Origin: Gluconobacter vitians
Lineage (GTDB): Bacteria; Pseudomonadota; Alphaproteobacteria; Acetobacterales; Acetobacteraceae
NCBI RefSeq assembly: GCF_015244565.1
Contig: NZ_JABCQG010000007.1
Coordinates: 1 to 64,000 of the forward strand
Reading direction: 5' to 3'
Length of the DNA: 64,000 bases
Shown here: positions 16,896-25,120 of the stretch, piece by piece
Layout: every line of letters starts with the position of its first letter
Position numbering within the stretch: position 1 is the stretch's first letter
Notes under the pieces: generated by a model
Database searches by the model: none
Seen by the model: only the letters and a program-made list of their open reading frames with translations
Told to the model about the DNA's origin: nothing
Translations under genes and position numbers: made by a program

Positions 16896-17281
16896 CCGTC
16901 CTGCTTCCGCTGGAGAAAAGCCGCGAACTGGCCGAATGGCTCCGCGTCCTCGCCCAGCCCCAGCGCCTGATGCTTCTCTCGGCCCTGCTCGACAGCACCC
17001 ATGCCGTGAGCGAACTCGAAACCATGACCGGTATCGGCCAGCCCACACTAAGCCAGCATCTCGGCGCACTCCGGCGCGCCGGCCTGATCGAATCCCAGCG
17101 TGAATCCCGTGCCATCCATTACTGCTGGGCCGACACACCCGACGCCCGACGCGCCCGCGCCCTGCTCATGAGCCTCCAACCCGGCGCCCTCCCACCCGAA
17201 CTGCCCAACCCGGTCAATACGACGGACCCCACACCCGGCCCCGCCGCATCAGCAAGATTTGCCCGTATTCTTCACCCCTGA
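16892..17281 (+). CDS. BigR/SqrR-like ArsR-family regulator lacking redox cysteines
   Basis: A 129-aa winged-helix repressor. The HTH core QRLMLLSALL, HAVSELETMTGIGQPTLSQH and LGALRRAGLIESQRESR is very close to BigR, the sulfide-responsive repressor of Xylella/Agrobacterium. BigR and SqrR sense persulfide through two cysteines. Aligning by eye, the first (BigR C42, in LVCTL) is Ser30 here, and the second (near C108) is absent. The only cysteine is C78 in HYCW of the wing. The C-terminus is a Pro-rich tail instead of a sensing helix. The start is the ATG overlapping the peroxiredoxin stop; an open frame from 16859 is ignored. It probably controls the divergent promoter at 16138-16247. Confidence 0.85.
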   Translation: MTVLLPLEKSRELAEWLRVLAQPQRLMLLSALLDSTHAVSELETMTGIGQPTLSQHLGALRRAGLIESQRESRAIHYCWADTPDARRARALLMSLQPGALPPELPNPVNTTDPTPGPAASARFARILHP

Positions 17282-17408
17282 CAGTCCTCAATCAGGAACA
17301 GTCCGGTCCTTATTGAATAGCGGTACGGTTTCACAGTTGTGATAAAGTGTTTGTCACCTGAAACCACAAAACCTTTCATACGCTTACCTGAAGGTAAGGA
17401 GAGACCAT

Positions 17409-17669
17409 ATGATCCGTTATTTCATCGCCCTGACCGGACTGGCATTTGCACTGACACAGGGCGCATCAGCCGCCACCCGCGAACAGCAGAAGCAGGCCTG
17501 CCAGGGCGACGCCATCCGTCTGTGTACGCTGGCCATTCCAAACGAAGCCAAAATCACCGCCTGCATGAAAAAGAAGATCGACCAGCTCTCTCCCAAATGC
17601 CGTGCCATGTTCACCCCCGTGCAACAGCCGAAGAAAAACCAGTCCACTTCCAAGCCGAAACAGGACTGA
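17409..17669 (+). CDS. Small secreted cysteine-rich protein
   Basis: An 86-aa protein with a clean signal peptide (residues 1-21, ending GASA) and a mature part of about 65 residues holding four cysteines in the pattern C-x8-C-x12-C-x10-C, within ACQGDAIRLC and ITACMKKKIDQLSPKCRAMF. This resembles the Cys-rich repeat (Golgi GLG1-like) found as a single copy in small periplasmic proteobacterial proteins of unknown role. The tail is Lys/Gln/Ser-rich. A strong AAGGAGAG ribosome site precedes ATG 17409. Two disulfides are expected. It stands alone between a regulator pair. Confidence 0.7.
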   Translation: MIRYFIALTGLAFALTQGASAATREQQKQACQGDAIRLCTLAIPNEAKITACMKKKIDQLSPKCRAMFTPVQQPKKNQSTSKPKQD

Positions 17670-17752
17670 CCCCGCGTCAGGCCCAAATAAAGAATTTGAC
17701 GTTTTCGCAAATCCTCCCGTTCCCGTGACTGGTTTATGTCAGGGAAAATGAG

Positions 17753-17794
17753 TATGGTGTCGGCAGTGATTTTCAAAAGAGCACTGACACCATA
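17753..17794. promoter_or_regulatory. Inverted repeat upstream of lacI-family gene
   Basis: TATGGTGTCGGCAGTG (17753-17768) and CACTGACACCATA (17782-17794) are complementary except for a 3-nt bulge, with a 13-nt AT-rich loop. It has no T-run, so it is more likely an operator or mRNA structure than a terminator. It sits 60 bp before the LacI gene and could be its own binding site. Confidence 0.45.
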
Positions 17795-17853
17795 CGGCGA
17801 GCGTCAGGATCTGACATGACGGCTCCGGTGTCGTTACTGGACAGACCTGAACA

Positions 17854-18927
17854 ATGACCCGACAGCACGACCGCCGCAAAGTAACCCTCAAGGACGTGGC
17901 GGCGCAGGTCGGCGTTTCCCATACCACCGTCTCGAACGCCTATATCCGTCCGGGCCAGCTCTCCGCCGCCCTGCGGGAGAAGATCCTCGCCGCCGCCCAG
18001 GAGCTTGGCTATACCGGCCCCGACCCGGCCGCCAAACAGCTCGCCACCGGCCGCGCAGGCGCACTGGGCTTCCTGTTCAGCGAAGACCTGCCCTACGCCT
18101 TCTCCGATCCCGCCATGCTCAGTGTGCTCAACGGCGTCGCCAAATCCTGCGACGAACTGGAGACCGATCTTGCCCTGATTTCCGCCGGCAGCAACCTGCG
18201 CAACCGCACGGCCCCGGTTTCGCTGGGCAATGCCGCCGTGGACGGCTACGTCCTCTATTCCGTCGCCCCCGACAGCCGCTGCGTCCTGATGGCACAGCAG
18301 CGCAACGTCCCCCTCGTCGTAGTGGACCAGCCCCGTCTCAACGGCGTGCCCTATGTCGGGATCGACGACCGCGGCTCCGCCTATCGCGCAGCGAAAACCC
18401 TGCTTGAACTCGGCCACCGTCATTTCGGCATCCTGTCGCTCAAGACCGCCCATGACGGCTATTACGGCCCGCTGACCGCCAAGCGCCGCGCCAACATTGC
18501 CCACAGCACCATCGCCATGCGCCTTGAAGGATATCTTCTGGCCCTCAAGGAAGCGAACATCGCTCCCGAGGACGTCCCCACCTGGGAAATCCCCATCAAT
18601 TCCGAGGATATGGGTGCCGAAGGCGTACGCCACCTGCTCAACCGCGCCCAGCGCCCGACCGCCATCCTCGCCATGAGCGACCGCGTGGCCATCGGCGCCA
18701 TGCGCACTATCCGCCGCCTCGGTCTCAGCATCCCGCAGGACATCTCGATCTTCGGCTTCGACGACATCCCCAAGGCCGAAGCCGAAGATCTGAGCACGAT
18801 CCGCCAGCCCCATGAACGCAAGGGCACGGAAGCCATCCGCCTCCTCAGCGCCAACAAAGGCAGCGAAAACGTCATCCTCGACACCGAACTGGTCCTGCGG
18901 GGCAGCATCGGCCCCGTTCCGACCTGA
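17854..18927 (+). CDS. LacI-family transcriptional regulator
   Basis: A 357-aa repressor. N-terminal HTH (VTLKDVAAQVGVSHTTVSNA, about residues 9-28) with the hinge helix, then a periplasmic-binding-protein-like effector domain (about 65-345) including VDGYVLYSV, LVVVDQPRLNG, VGIDDRGSAYRAAKTLLELG and IFGFDDIPKAE. Effector sugar or nucleoside unknown. It lies alone; the next gene is convergent. The HTH has SHTTVSN instead of the usual SxxTVSR/L, within normal variation. Downstream a hairpin (CGCTCGGGA, loop TCAG, TCCCGAAGCG; 18928-18950) separates it from the HAD gene. Control is probably by the inverted repeat at 17753-17794. Confidence 0.93.
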   Translation: MTRQHDRRKVTLKDVAAQVGVSHTTVSNAYIRPGQLSAALREKILAAAQELGYTGPDPAAKQLATGRAGALGFLFSEDLPYAFSDPAMLSVLNGVAKSCDELETDLALISAGSNLRNRTAPVSLGNAAVDGYVLYSVAPDSRCVLMAQQRNVPLVVVDQPRLNGVPYVGIDDRGSAYRAAKTLLELGHRHFGILSLKTAHDGYYGPLTAKRRANIAHSTIAMRLEGYLLALKEANIAPEDVPTWEIPINSEDMGAEGVRHLLNRAQRPTAILAMSDRVAIGAMRTIRRLGLSIPQDISIFGFDDIPKAEAEDLSTIRQPHERKGTEAIRLLSANKGSENVILDTELVLRGSIGPVPT

Positions 18928-18936
18928 CGCTCGGGA

Positions 18937-19602
18937 TCAGTCCCGAAGCGCCGTCAGCAGGTCCCCGAAGGAATCGATCCGGATCTCCGGTTTTAGTGCC
19001 TCGCACTGGCTGGACGATCCGTGTCCATAACTGGCCCAGCACGAGGCCACACCGGTATTGCGCGCAAACTGCAGATCAGCCGCCGTATCCCCGACCATCA
19101 GGAACGATGAACGCGGCTGTTTCGGAAAGAGGGGCAGAACCCGTTCATTCATGACCCGCGGGTCCGGCTTGTGCGGAAAATGCGGCTCCGATGCGATCAC
19201 CCCGGTAAAGAACGATGTCAGACCGAAGCGCGCAATGCTCGCACAGACCGTAGGCGCGTGCTTGTTGCTGAGAATGGCCAGGATCTTCCCCTGCTCTTTC
19301 AGAGCGGACAGCGTCTCCACCACCCCATCAAACAGAACCGTCTCTTCTTCGTCCGCCGCCGGATAGAACGCCCGGTAATACCGCACGAATGCTGCGGCAT
19401 CATGTTCGTCACTGTCTGGTACGATCGCCTGAAACAGCGTCTGGAGGGTGCCGCCACGGGTCAACTCCTGCTTCAGGACGTCCGGGGACGGGGCCGCAAT
19501 CCCGCTGGCCCCAAAGGCCTCTCTGAGGCTGCGCAGAATGGCAGGCTGCGTTTCCGCAAGCGTGCCGTCATAATCGAGAAGAAGGATCGGAAAGCGTGTC
19601 AT
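18937..19602 (-). CDS. HAD-superfamily hydrolase, phosphoglycolate phosphatase-like
   Basis: A 221-aa phosphatase. Motif I is LLLDYDGTLAET (catalytic Asp pair), motif II is AILSNKH, motif III Lys lies near FPHKPDPR, and motif IV is MVGDTAADLQFARN. The cap domain follows motif I, as in the Gph/PGP subfamily. The likely substrate is a small phosphate ester such as 2-phosphoglycolate, but related enzymes act on sugar or pyridoxal phosphates. ATG 19602 is used because AAGGAG precedes it; the frame is open to 19638. It is the last gene of a leftward run after the hexosaminidase, separated by 62 nt. Confidence 0.85.
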   Translation of the reverse strand: MTRFPILLLDYDGTLAETQPAILRSLREAFGASGIAAPSPDVLKQELTRGGTLQTLFQAIVPDSDEHDAAAFVRYYRAFYPAADEEETVLFDGVVETLSALKEQGKILAILSNKHAPTVCASIARFGLTSFFTGVIASEPHFPHKPDPRVMNERVLPLFPKQPRSSFLMVGDTAADLQFARNTGVASCWASYGHGSSSQCEALKPEIRIDSFGDLLTALRD

Positions 19603-19664
19603 GCTCTCCTTCTCTCCTGCCCTGATCCGGAAATCCATCCCCCGCGTCGCAATATCCGCAACAC

Positions 19665-21815
19665 TTACGGTGCGTGCGTCGCCAGAAGTGCGCGGATCCC
19701 CGGCAGGATCGCAATCAGCAGTCCGCCCGGCGGCTGCGGAGAATGCGCCGATGCCAGCATGCTGGCCGAGCCTTCAAACGCCTGTTCCTGCTCCTGAAGC
19801 AGCCGCTCCGCATCCATCCGCCAGGCCGAACCCTCCCGCCCGCTCAGGACATTCAGCCCCGCCCGCGACAGCAATCCGACGGCATGGGACACCGGTACAA
19901 CCGCCTCAAGGGCCGGTACACCCTTCGCACTCGCCACAAACGCCGGATCGTTGTCGGCCCAGCGCTGCAACATCTCCCGCAGAGGCCCGGCCAGCCCGGC
20001 CTCACCCTGCACATAGCGAGCCGCCATCGCATTGAACCGGATCGCCGGGAATGCATCCGGATTGCTCACCGCCACAGGCGCGGACAGCATCGCCTCACCC
20101 GTTGGGGCCGCAAGATGATTGAGCGCGTAATTGCGAACCGGAACCACCGCTTCCGTCAGCACTTTCAGCGGCCCTGAACGTCCCGGCGCCATCGCCTCGC
20201 GCATGGCCTCCTGATGCTGCGATGCCTGCAATCCCGTCGCCTCAAGCTCCGTCATCACACCCGGCAAACGCCGCTCCAGATCGGACACGTCACGCACATC
20301 CTGCGCAGACCAGAACCGCTCCGCCAGTGCCGCCATCCGCGGCCACAGACGCGCATCCAGCATCGGCTCGGACACCATCTCAGCCCAGAGCGTCCCTTCT
20401 GCCCCCATGATCAGCGCCTTCTGCCCGTCATCCAGCGGCGGCGCATGCTCGTCCATCACGAACGGCACCGAAAATTCAGGATGTTTGGGCGGATATTTCG
20501 CCAGCTGCGCCGCCGTGATCCCCTCGGCCTTCGTATCGAATGGATCAACCGCATAATGCATGGCAGCAGGCCGCAGCAGATCGAGATAATACCCCGCAGA
20601 CACCACAACCGGATGTCCCGCCCGCGTCGCCGCTCCGGTCCATTTCGACGCCCGCCAGGGCTCGACCACGACGTTCTTCGGGATCGGCGCCTCGCTGACC
20701 TCGTCCCAGCCCATCATGACATGCCCCTGGGCCGCAAGGATCTTCGCAACTTCCGCCGTAAAGGCTGCCTGAAGCGCCGCCGCCGTCTCGAACCCATGCG
20801 CCTTCATGTAAGCCGCAATGGCCGGGTTCTTCGTCCATTGCGAAGACACGACCTCATCGCCGCCCGCATGCACATACCGGTCCGGAAACAGCCCGCCCAT
20901 CTCCCCGTACAGCACCCGCACGAAGCGCAGTGTCTGCGGATTGGTCGGGTCCAGCGCAGCATTGTTGAGGTTCAGCCCCTTCGTTCCCAGATCCGGCAGC
21001 GGCTGCGCCCCCAGCTCCGGGTAGGCCTCCAGAATGGCCAGCGCATGCCCTGGCACATCGATTTCCGGCACGACACGGATGCCCCGATCCGCCGCATACG
21101 CCACGATCTCGCGCACCTGCGCCTGCGTATAATACTGCCCGTGCGATGCCACATTCTGCAGCTTCGGGAACATCCGGCTCTCGACCCGGAACCCCGAACC
21201 ATCACTCAGATGCCAGTGCAACACGTTGAGCTTGACCAGCTCCATGGCATCAAGCTGCCGCTCTACCGTCTCGACCGTATCGAAATGCCGCGATACATCC
21301 AGCAGCAGCCCACGCCAGGCAAAACGCGGCGCATCATCAATATGAACGCGCTCGACCACAGCTCCTTCCGGCGTGGCCCGGACCAGCTGAAGCAGCGTCG
21401 TCAGCCCGTGGATCACACCAGCCGGACCATCCGCCTCAAGCCGCGCCCCACCCGCGGCCGTCGTGAGCGTGTAATGCTCCTTCTCGTCCACGCTCAGATA
21501 CGCCCGATCCGCCCCGGCCGAGACATGCAGCACATAAGGCGCTCCATGCCCCGCAGGCCCGGCGATCGCCGTCAGACGCGTGACGAACCGCGCCGCCGCC
21601 CGCTGCAACAGAGGCGAAGGCCGCGTCTCCCAGACGATCTGAACCCCGCCCCCGATGGATGCCACACCATTGGACACCGAAACGGATTTCGGCACCGGCA
21701 GCAGGCTCTCTTCGGCCCGCGCCGTCCCGAAAACACCGCCTGACGCAAACACCGCCCCGGCCAGAAGAAGACAACGAAAAACGTAGAGACGGCGGGGCAG
21801 AACTGTCTGCATCAT
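19665..21815 (-). CDS. Beta-N-acetylhexosaminidase, GH20 family
   Basis: A 716-aa exported glycoside hydrolase. Signal peptide about residues 1-34 (ending GTARA), a GH20b N-terminal domain (about 36-165), then the catalytic TIM barrel (about 168-520) with WRGLLLDVSRHF, HWHLSDGSGFR and the catalytic Asp-Glu pair in HAGGDEV. It removes terminal N-acetylglucosamine or N-acetylgalactosamine from chitin-like or glycan substrates. The C-terminal 190 residues are a helical region of unclear role. It starts 27 nt after the solute-binding protein gene of an ABC importer, suggesting one transcript. ATG 21815 has AAGGA upstream. Length is normal for bacterial GH20 enzymes. Confidence 0.92.
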   Translation of the reverse strand: MMQTVLPRRLYVFRCLLLAGAVFASGGVFGTARAEESLLPVPKSVSVSNGVASIGGGVQIVWETRPSPLLQRAAARFVTRLTAIAGPAGHGAPYVLHVSAGADRAYLSVDEKEHYTLTTAAGGARLEADGPAGVIHGLTTLLQLVRATPEGAVVERVHIDDAPRFAWRGLLLDVSRHFDTVETVERQLDAMELVKLNVLHWHLSDGSGFRVESRMFPKLQNVASHGQYYTQAQVREIVAYAADRGIRVVPEIDVPGHALAILEAYPELGAQPLPDLGTKGLNLNNAALDPTNPQTLRFVRVLYGEMGGLFPDRYVHAGGDEVVSSQWTKNPAIAAYMKAHGFETAAALQAAFTAEVAKILAAQGHVMMGWDEVSEAPIPKNVVVEPWRASKWTGAATRAGHPVVVSAGYYLDLLRPAAMHYAVDPFDTKAEGITAAQLAKYPPKHPEFSVPFVMDEHAPPLDDGQKALIMGAEGTLWAEMVSEPMLDARLWPRMAALAERFWSAQDVRDVSDLERRLPGVMTELEATGLQASQHQEAMREAMAPGRSGPLKVLTEAVVPVRNYALNHLAAPTGEAMLSAPVAVSNPDAFPAIRFNAMAARYVQGEAGLAGPLREMLQRWADNDPAFVASAKGVPALEAVVPVSHAVGLLSRAGLNVLSGREGSAWRMDAERLLQEQEQAFEGSASMLASAHSPQPPGGLLIAILPGIRALLATHAP

Positions 21816-21842
21816 ACGGAAATCAGATCCTTGTCCGGAATA

Positions 21843-22856
21843 TCAGGGCGTGTCGGAAGCGGGCGGAAGCGCATCGAGCATCCGCTGCGCATCATCGGCC
21901 GAAAGCGCAATGCCATAGAAATCATGATAGAAAGACCGGATCGAGCGGACCATCGCCGGCGCGTCCACCTGACCGGTCTGCACGATCTGCCGCGCCCAGA
22001 TCACCTGAAGCAGCAGTTCCGGCCCATAGCGGTCCCACGGGAACAGACCCGTCGGATTGCGATAGACCCGCCCCGTCTGCACGGCCTTGATCTTAGACCA
22101 GACCGGGTCCTGCTTCAATGTCGCCGGATCGCCCGCATTGGCAGCAATAATGAGAATGTCAGGATTCCAGGACAGGACCTGCTCAATGGAGACAGGCTGC
22201 TTGTTGCCATGAATACCCTGCGCCGCATTCTGCCCGCCCGCACTGCGGATCCACTGGTCGATGATGCTGTCATCCCCATCAACCCGCAGCGGCTTGAGGG
22301 ATTCAACATGCAGCACATGCGGCCCGTCCGGATTGGTCGGGGCCTGCGAAATCACCTGCAGAAATGCCGAGCGATAGGCCTGCGCCCGCTTGGCCGCAAT
22401 CGGCGTCTGCAACAGCGTCGCCGTCCCGTCCACACAGTCGAGCATGGAATCAAACCGGTCAAAGCCCTCGGGCGCCACATTCAGCCCCGCATGGGTCAGC
22501 GCATCCGCTGCATGTCCCGAACTCGTCACGAACACCAGATCCGGATGCAGCGCCAGAACCTCTTCCGCATTCAGGTTTCCGGGGTCCAGCGTCTTCGCCT
22601 TCGCCAGTTCCGGCACCAGACGGAACATCCAGGGCAGCATCGCCTGACGCGCCACCGTGCCCACGATCCGGTCCTGCGCGCCGAGCATGATGAGCGTCGC
22701 GTTATGCGCGTACCACCCTTCCGCGATCCGCGACGGCGGCGCGGCATGGGCGACAGGCGCGGGCAACACCGCTGCCAGCGGCAGCGCCAGAGCCGACCCC
22801 AGCAACGCCAGACGGGTCAGGGCCGGAAGCCGCTTCAAGATCCGTGACTGTTTCAT
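21843..22856 (-). CDS. Periplasmic binding protein of a FecBCD/BtuCDF-type importer
   Basis: A 337-aa secreted binding protein (signal peptide about 1-38, ending VAHA) of the type III (helical backbone) fold. Features include ALHPDLVFVTSSG, LSWNPDILIIAANAG and VYRNPTGLFPWDRYGPE. Proteins of this class deliver ferric siderophores, heme or cobalamin. Its start overlaps the ATPase stop by 4 nt. A C-terminal WARQIVQTGQVD segment is normal for the family. No substrate-specific residue can be named by eye, and no TonB receptor lies within the operon. Confidence 0.88.
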   Translation of the reverse strand: MKQSRILKRLPALTRLALLGSALALPLAAVLPAPVAHAAPPSRIAEGWYAHNATLIMLGAQDRIVGTVARQAMLPWMFRLVPELAKAKTLDPGNLNAEEVLALHPDLVFVTSSGHAADALTHAGLNVAPEGFDRFDSMLDCVDGTATLLQTPIAAKRAQAYRSAFLQVISQAPTNPDGPHVLHVESLKPLRVDGDDSIIDQWIRSAGGQNAAQGIHGNKQPVSIEQVLSWNPDILIIAANAGDPATLKQDPVWSKIKAVQTGRVYRNPTGLFPWDRYGPELLLQVIWARQIVQTGQVDAPAMVRSIRSFYHDFYGIALSADDAQRMLDALPPASDTP

Positions 22857-23635
22857 TCCTCATCCCTCCCGTGATGGAAAAAGCGGTTCCCGGCGTGATC
22901 CATCTGTCGCAGAGGCACCCCGTAAAGCGCTGACATCCGTTGCGCCGTCACAACATCCTGCGGCGGCCCGTCCGCTTCAATCCGTCCATGATCAAGGATC
23001 AGGACCCGGCTGGCGCGGACATAAAGCTCTTCCGGCCGGTGTGAGGTGAGCATAACAAGCCGCCCCTCCCGCGCAAGATCATGCAACAACGCAATGAGCC
23101 GGATCTGGTGCCCGTAATCCAGCCCGGTCATCGGCTCATCCAGCAGCAGCCCCCGCGCATCCTGTGCAATGGCCCGCGCCAGCACGACACGCTGCCGCTC
23201 CCCGCCGGACAGCTCCGTCACCGGACGCCCCGCCAGAGCCTCCAGCCCCATCCGCTCCAGCGCCGCCTCAACAGCCGCACGGTCCGCAGCTCCAAGCCGT
23301 CCCGTCAGCCCCGCATACGGCACACGCCCAAGCTCCACCATCCGCCGCACCGTGTACGGAAAACTCGCAACATGATTTTGCGGCACATAGGCCAGACGCC
23401 GCGCAATCGCCGAAGCCGACCATTCCCGCAGCGCCCGCCCCTCCAGCAGAACCTCCCCGGAGGTCGGCATGACAAACCCCATCAGCAGCCGCAGCAGCGT
23501 ACTCTTCCCCGCCCCGTTCAGCCCTAAAAGCCCGACCAGTTCCCCCGGCTCCAGCGCAAGATCGATCTCTTCCAGAACCGGGCGCTTCCGTCCCGGCTGG
23601 CAGAATGTCAGCCCCTCGCAGCACAGGAACGTCAT
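22853..23635 (-). CDS. ABC importer ATPase, FecE/FhuC type
   Basis: A 260-aa ATP-binding subunit. Walker A is GLNGAGKST, the signature motif is LSGGERQRV, Walker B is GLLLDEPMTGLD, and the switch His is in LTSHRPEE. It powers the adjacent FecCD-type permease. It overlaps both neighbours by 4 nt, so the three importer genes are translationally coupled in the order permease, ATPase, binding protein. Confidence 0.94.
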   Translation of the reverse strand: MTFLCCEGLTFCQPGRKRPVLEEIDLALEPGELVGLLGLNGAGKSTLLRLLMGFVMPTSGEVLLEGRALREWSASAIARRLAYVPQNHVASFPYTVRRMVELGRVPYAGLTGRLGAADRAAVEAALERMGLEALAGRPVTELSGGERQRVVLARAIAQDARGLLLDEPMTGLDYGHQIRLIALLHDLAREGRLVMLTSHRPEELYVRASRVLILDHGRIEADGPPQDVVTAQRMSALYGVPLRQMDHAGNRFFHHGRDEE

Positions 23636-24696
23636 TCCACACCCCGCCGCAGACGCCGCAGCACCAGCACAAACGCCAGCGCGCCAAAAAGCTGCGTAAC
23701 AATCCCGAGCGGAACCTCCCCCGTCGTCAGACTGCGCGCACAGGTATCGGCCAGCACCAGCCCCCCGGCCCCCAGCAGCGCAGTCACCGGCATCATCCCC
23801 CGATGCTCCGCCCCCACGAGAAGCCGCGCGACATGCGGCACCAGCAGCCCGATCCAGCCAATGATCCCCGCCATCGAGATCGTCATCGCACAGGCCAGCG
23901 TCGCCAGAACGATCAGCGCCGGCCGCATGACCCGCACCGACACGCCCAGACTGCGCGCCTCGTCATCCCCAAGCGACAACACATCCAGCACAGGCGCACA
24001 CAGAACCAGCGCCACCGTCAGAATAATGAGCGGCCCAGACATCCAGGCCAGCTCCTGCCAGCCGCTCGGCGCCAGACTTCCCAGAAGCCAGTTCACGATG
24101 GCCGGCAACTGATCCATCGGATCGGCCAGATATTTCACCAGAGACAGTAAGGCCGTGAAGATCGCATTCCCGATCAAGCCACCCAGCAGCAGCGTCAGAA
24201 TACCCCCGCCCGGCAGCGTCCTGCTGATGAGCAGTCCCGTCCCGACCGCCAGCAGACCACCGCCAAATGCGCCCATCTGCACCACGACCGCCGAGCCGCC
24301 ACTGACAATACTGAGCGCCGCACCAAACGCCGCCCCGCTCAGAACCCCGAGCAGATCGGGCGAGACCAGCGGATTGCGGAACACCGCCTGATAGGTCGCG
24401 CCCCCACAGGACAGCGCACTCCCGACCAGCAACGCCGCCAGAATACGCGGCAGCCGCGCCTGCATCACCACAACCTGCGCCACGGGATCACTCGCGGAAG
24501 ACAGATGCAGCAGAGACCCGAACACCCCCAGCACCCGCCCCGGCGAGAGCGGAAACCGTCCCAGACAAAGCGCGCACAGGACGCTCAGGACAACACCCGC
24601 CAGCGCAGCAAACCGGATCAGGGCGGAACGGTCAGAAATGGCGGATCCTCTCGGCAGAACGACCGCAGAACCAGCCGTGCCCCGAGCATAAGCCAT
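23632..24696 (-). CDS. ABC importer permease, FecCD family
   Basis: A 354-aa inner-membrane permease with about ten transmembrane helices and the family signature RLPRILAALLVGSALSCGGA at residues 79-98, plus GLLVPHVARLLVGAEHR. It forms the channel for a metal chelate or corrinoid. It is the promoter-proximal gene of the leftward importer-hexosaminidase run and starts at ATG 24696 next to the 424-bp gap shared with the aldehyde dehydrogenase operon. Confidence 0.93.
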   Translation of the reverse strand: MAYARGTAGSAVVLPRGSAISDRSALIRFAALAGVVLSVLCALCLGRFPLSPGRVLGVFGSLLHLSSASDPVAQVVVMQARLPRILAALLVGSALSCGGATYQAVFRNPLVSPDLLGVLSGAAFGAALSIVSGGSAVVVQMGAFGGGLLAVGTGLLISRTLPGGGILTLLLGGLIGNAIFTALLSLVKYLADPMDQLPAIVNWLLGSLAPSGWQELAWMSGPLIILTVALVLCAPVLDVLSLGDDEARSLGVSVRVMRPALIVLATLACAMTISMAGIIGWIGLLVPHVARLLVGAEHRGMMPVTALLGAGGLVLADTCARSLTTGEVPLGIVTQLFGALAFVLVLRRLRRGVE

Positions 24697-25120
24697 GCAT
24701 CACAACACGGCCAGAACCCGCGCCGTCCCCCGTCAGGGCCTCAGGACGCGTCAGAACGCTTCCGGAAAGTCCGCCCAAAGCATAGGAAGTTTTTGGCACT
24801 CGGTGTCATAATATTCATGCAAAGACACCCTGGCCTTTTCATGAATTGTAACAGACTCCCGCGCCAAGGACTTAATATCCCCTTCATAGCCACACAAAGT
24901 CCAGACCCTGAAATACTGCAATCCGGACCAGATATCACCCTAATTTACGCAGAGGCGTCCGGAAACCTGTGTTATTTTCATGACAACGACTGCATTTATT
25001 TCCGGAAACACACGGTTTTGAGATAACGCAATCTTTCCTTTCACGGCTCCGTGCACTAGGTTGCACGCAACAGCCACCTTTTGTGGCAAATGATTTCAAA
25101 CCTGCCGGGACAGTATAAGC
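24697..25120. other. Divergent intergenic region, promoters only
   Basis: 424 bp between the divergent importer and aldehyde dehydrogenase operons. It is AT-richer than the genes. ATTCATG (24813-24819) and CATGAAT (24840-24846) form an inverted repeat with a 20-nt loop, and TCCGGAAA occurs three times (near 24769, 24958 and 24999). No tRNA, sRNA or open frame with good codon use was recognised. The ribosome site before 25121 is weak. Confidence 0.5.

Noticed and set aside
20214-21743. A 509-codon open frame antisense to the GH20 hexosaminidase
   Set aside because: No start signal or domain; the sense gene is complete.
24697-25120. Possible small RNA or tRNA in the 424-bp gap
   Set aside because: No cloverleaf, no T-loop sequence, no terminator; only loose inverted repeats suited to promoter control.
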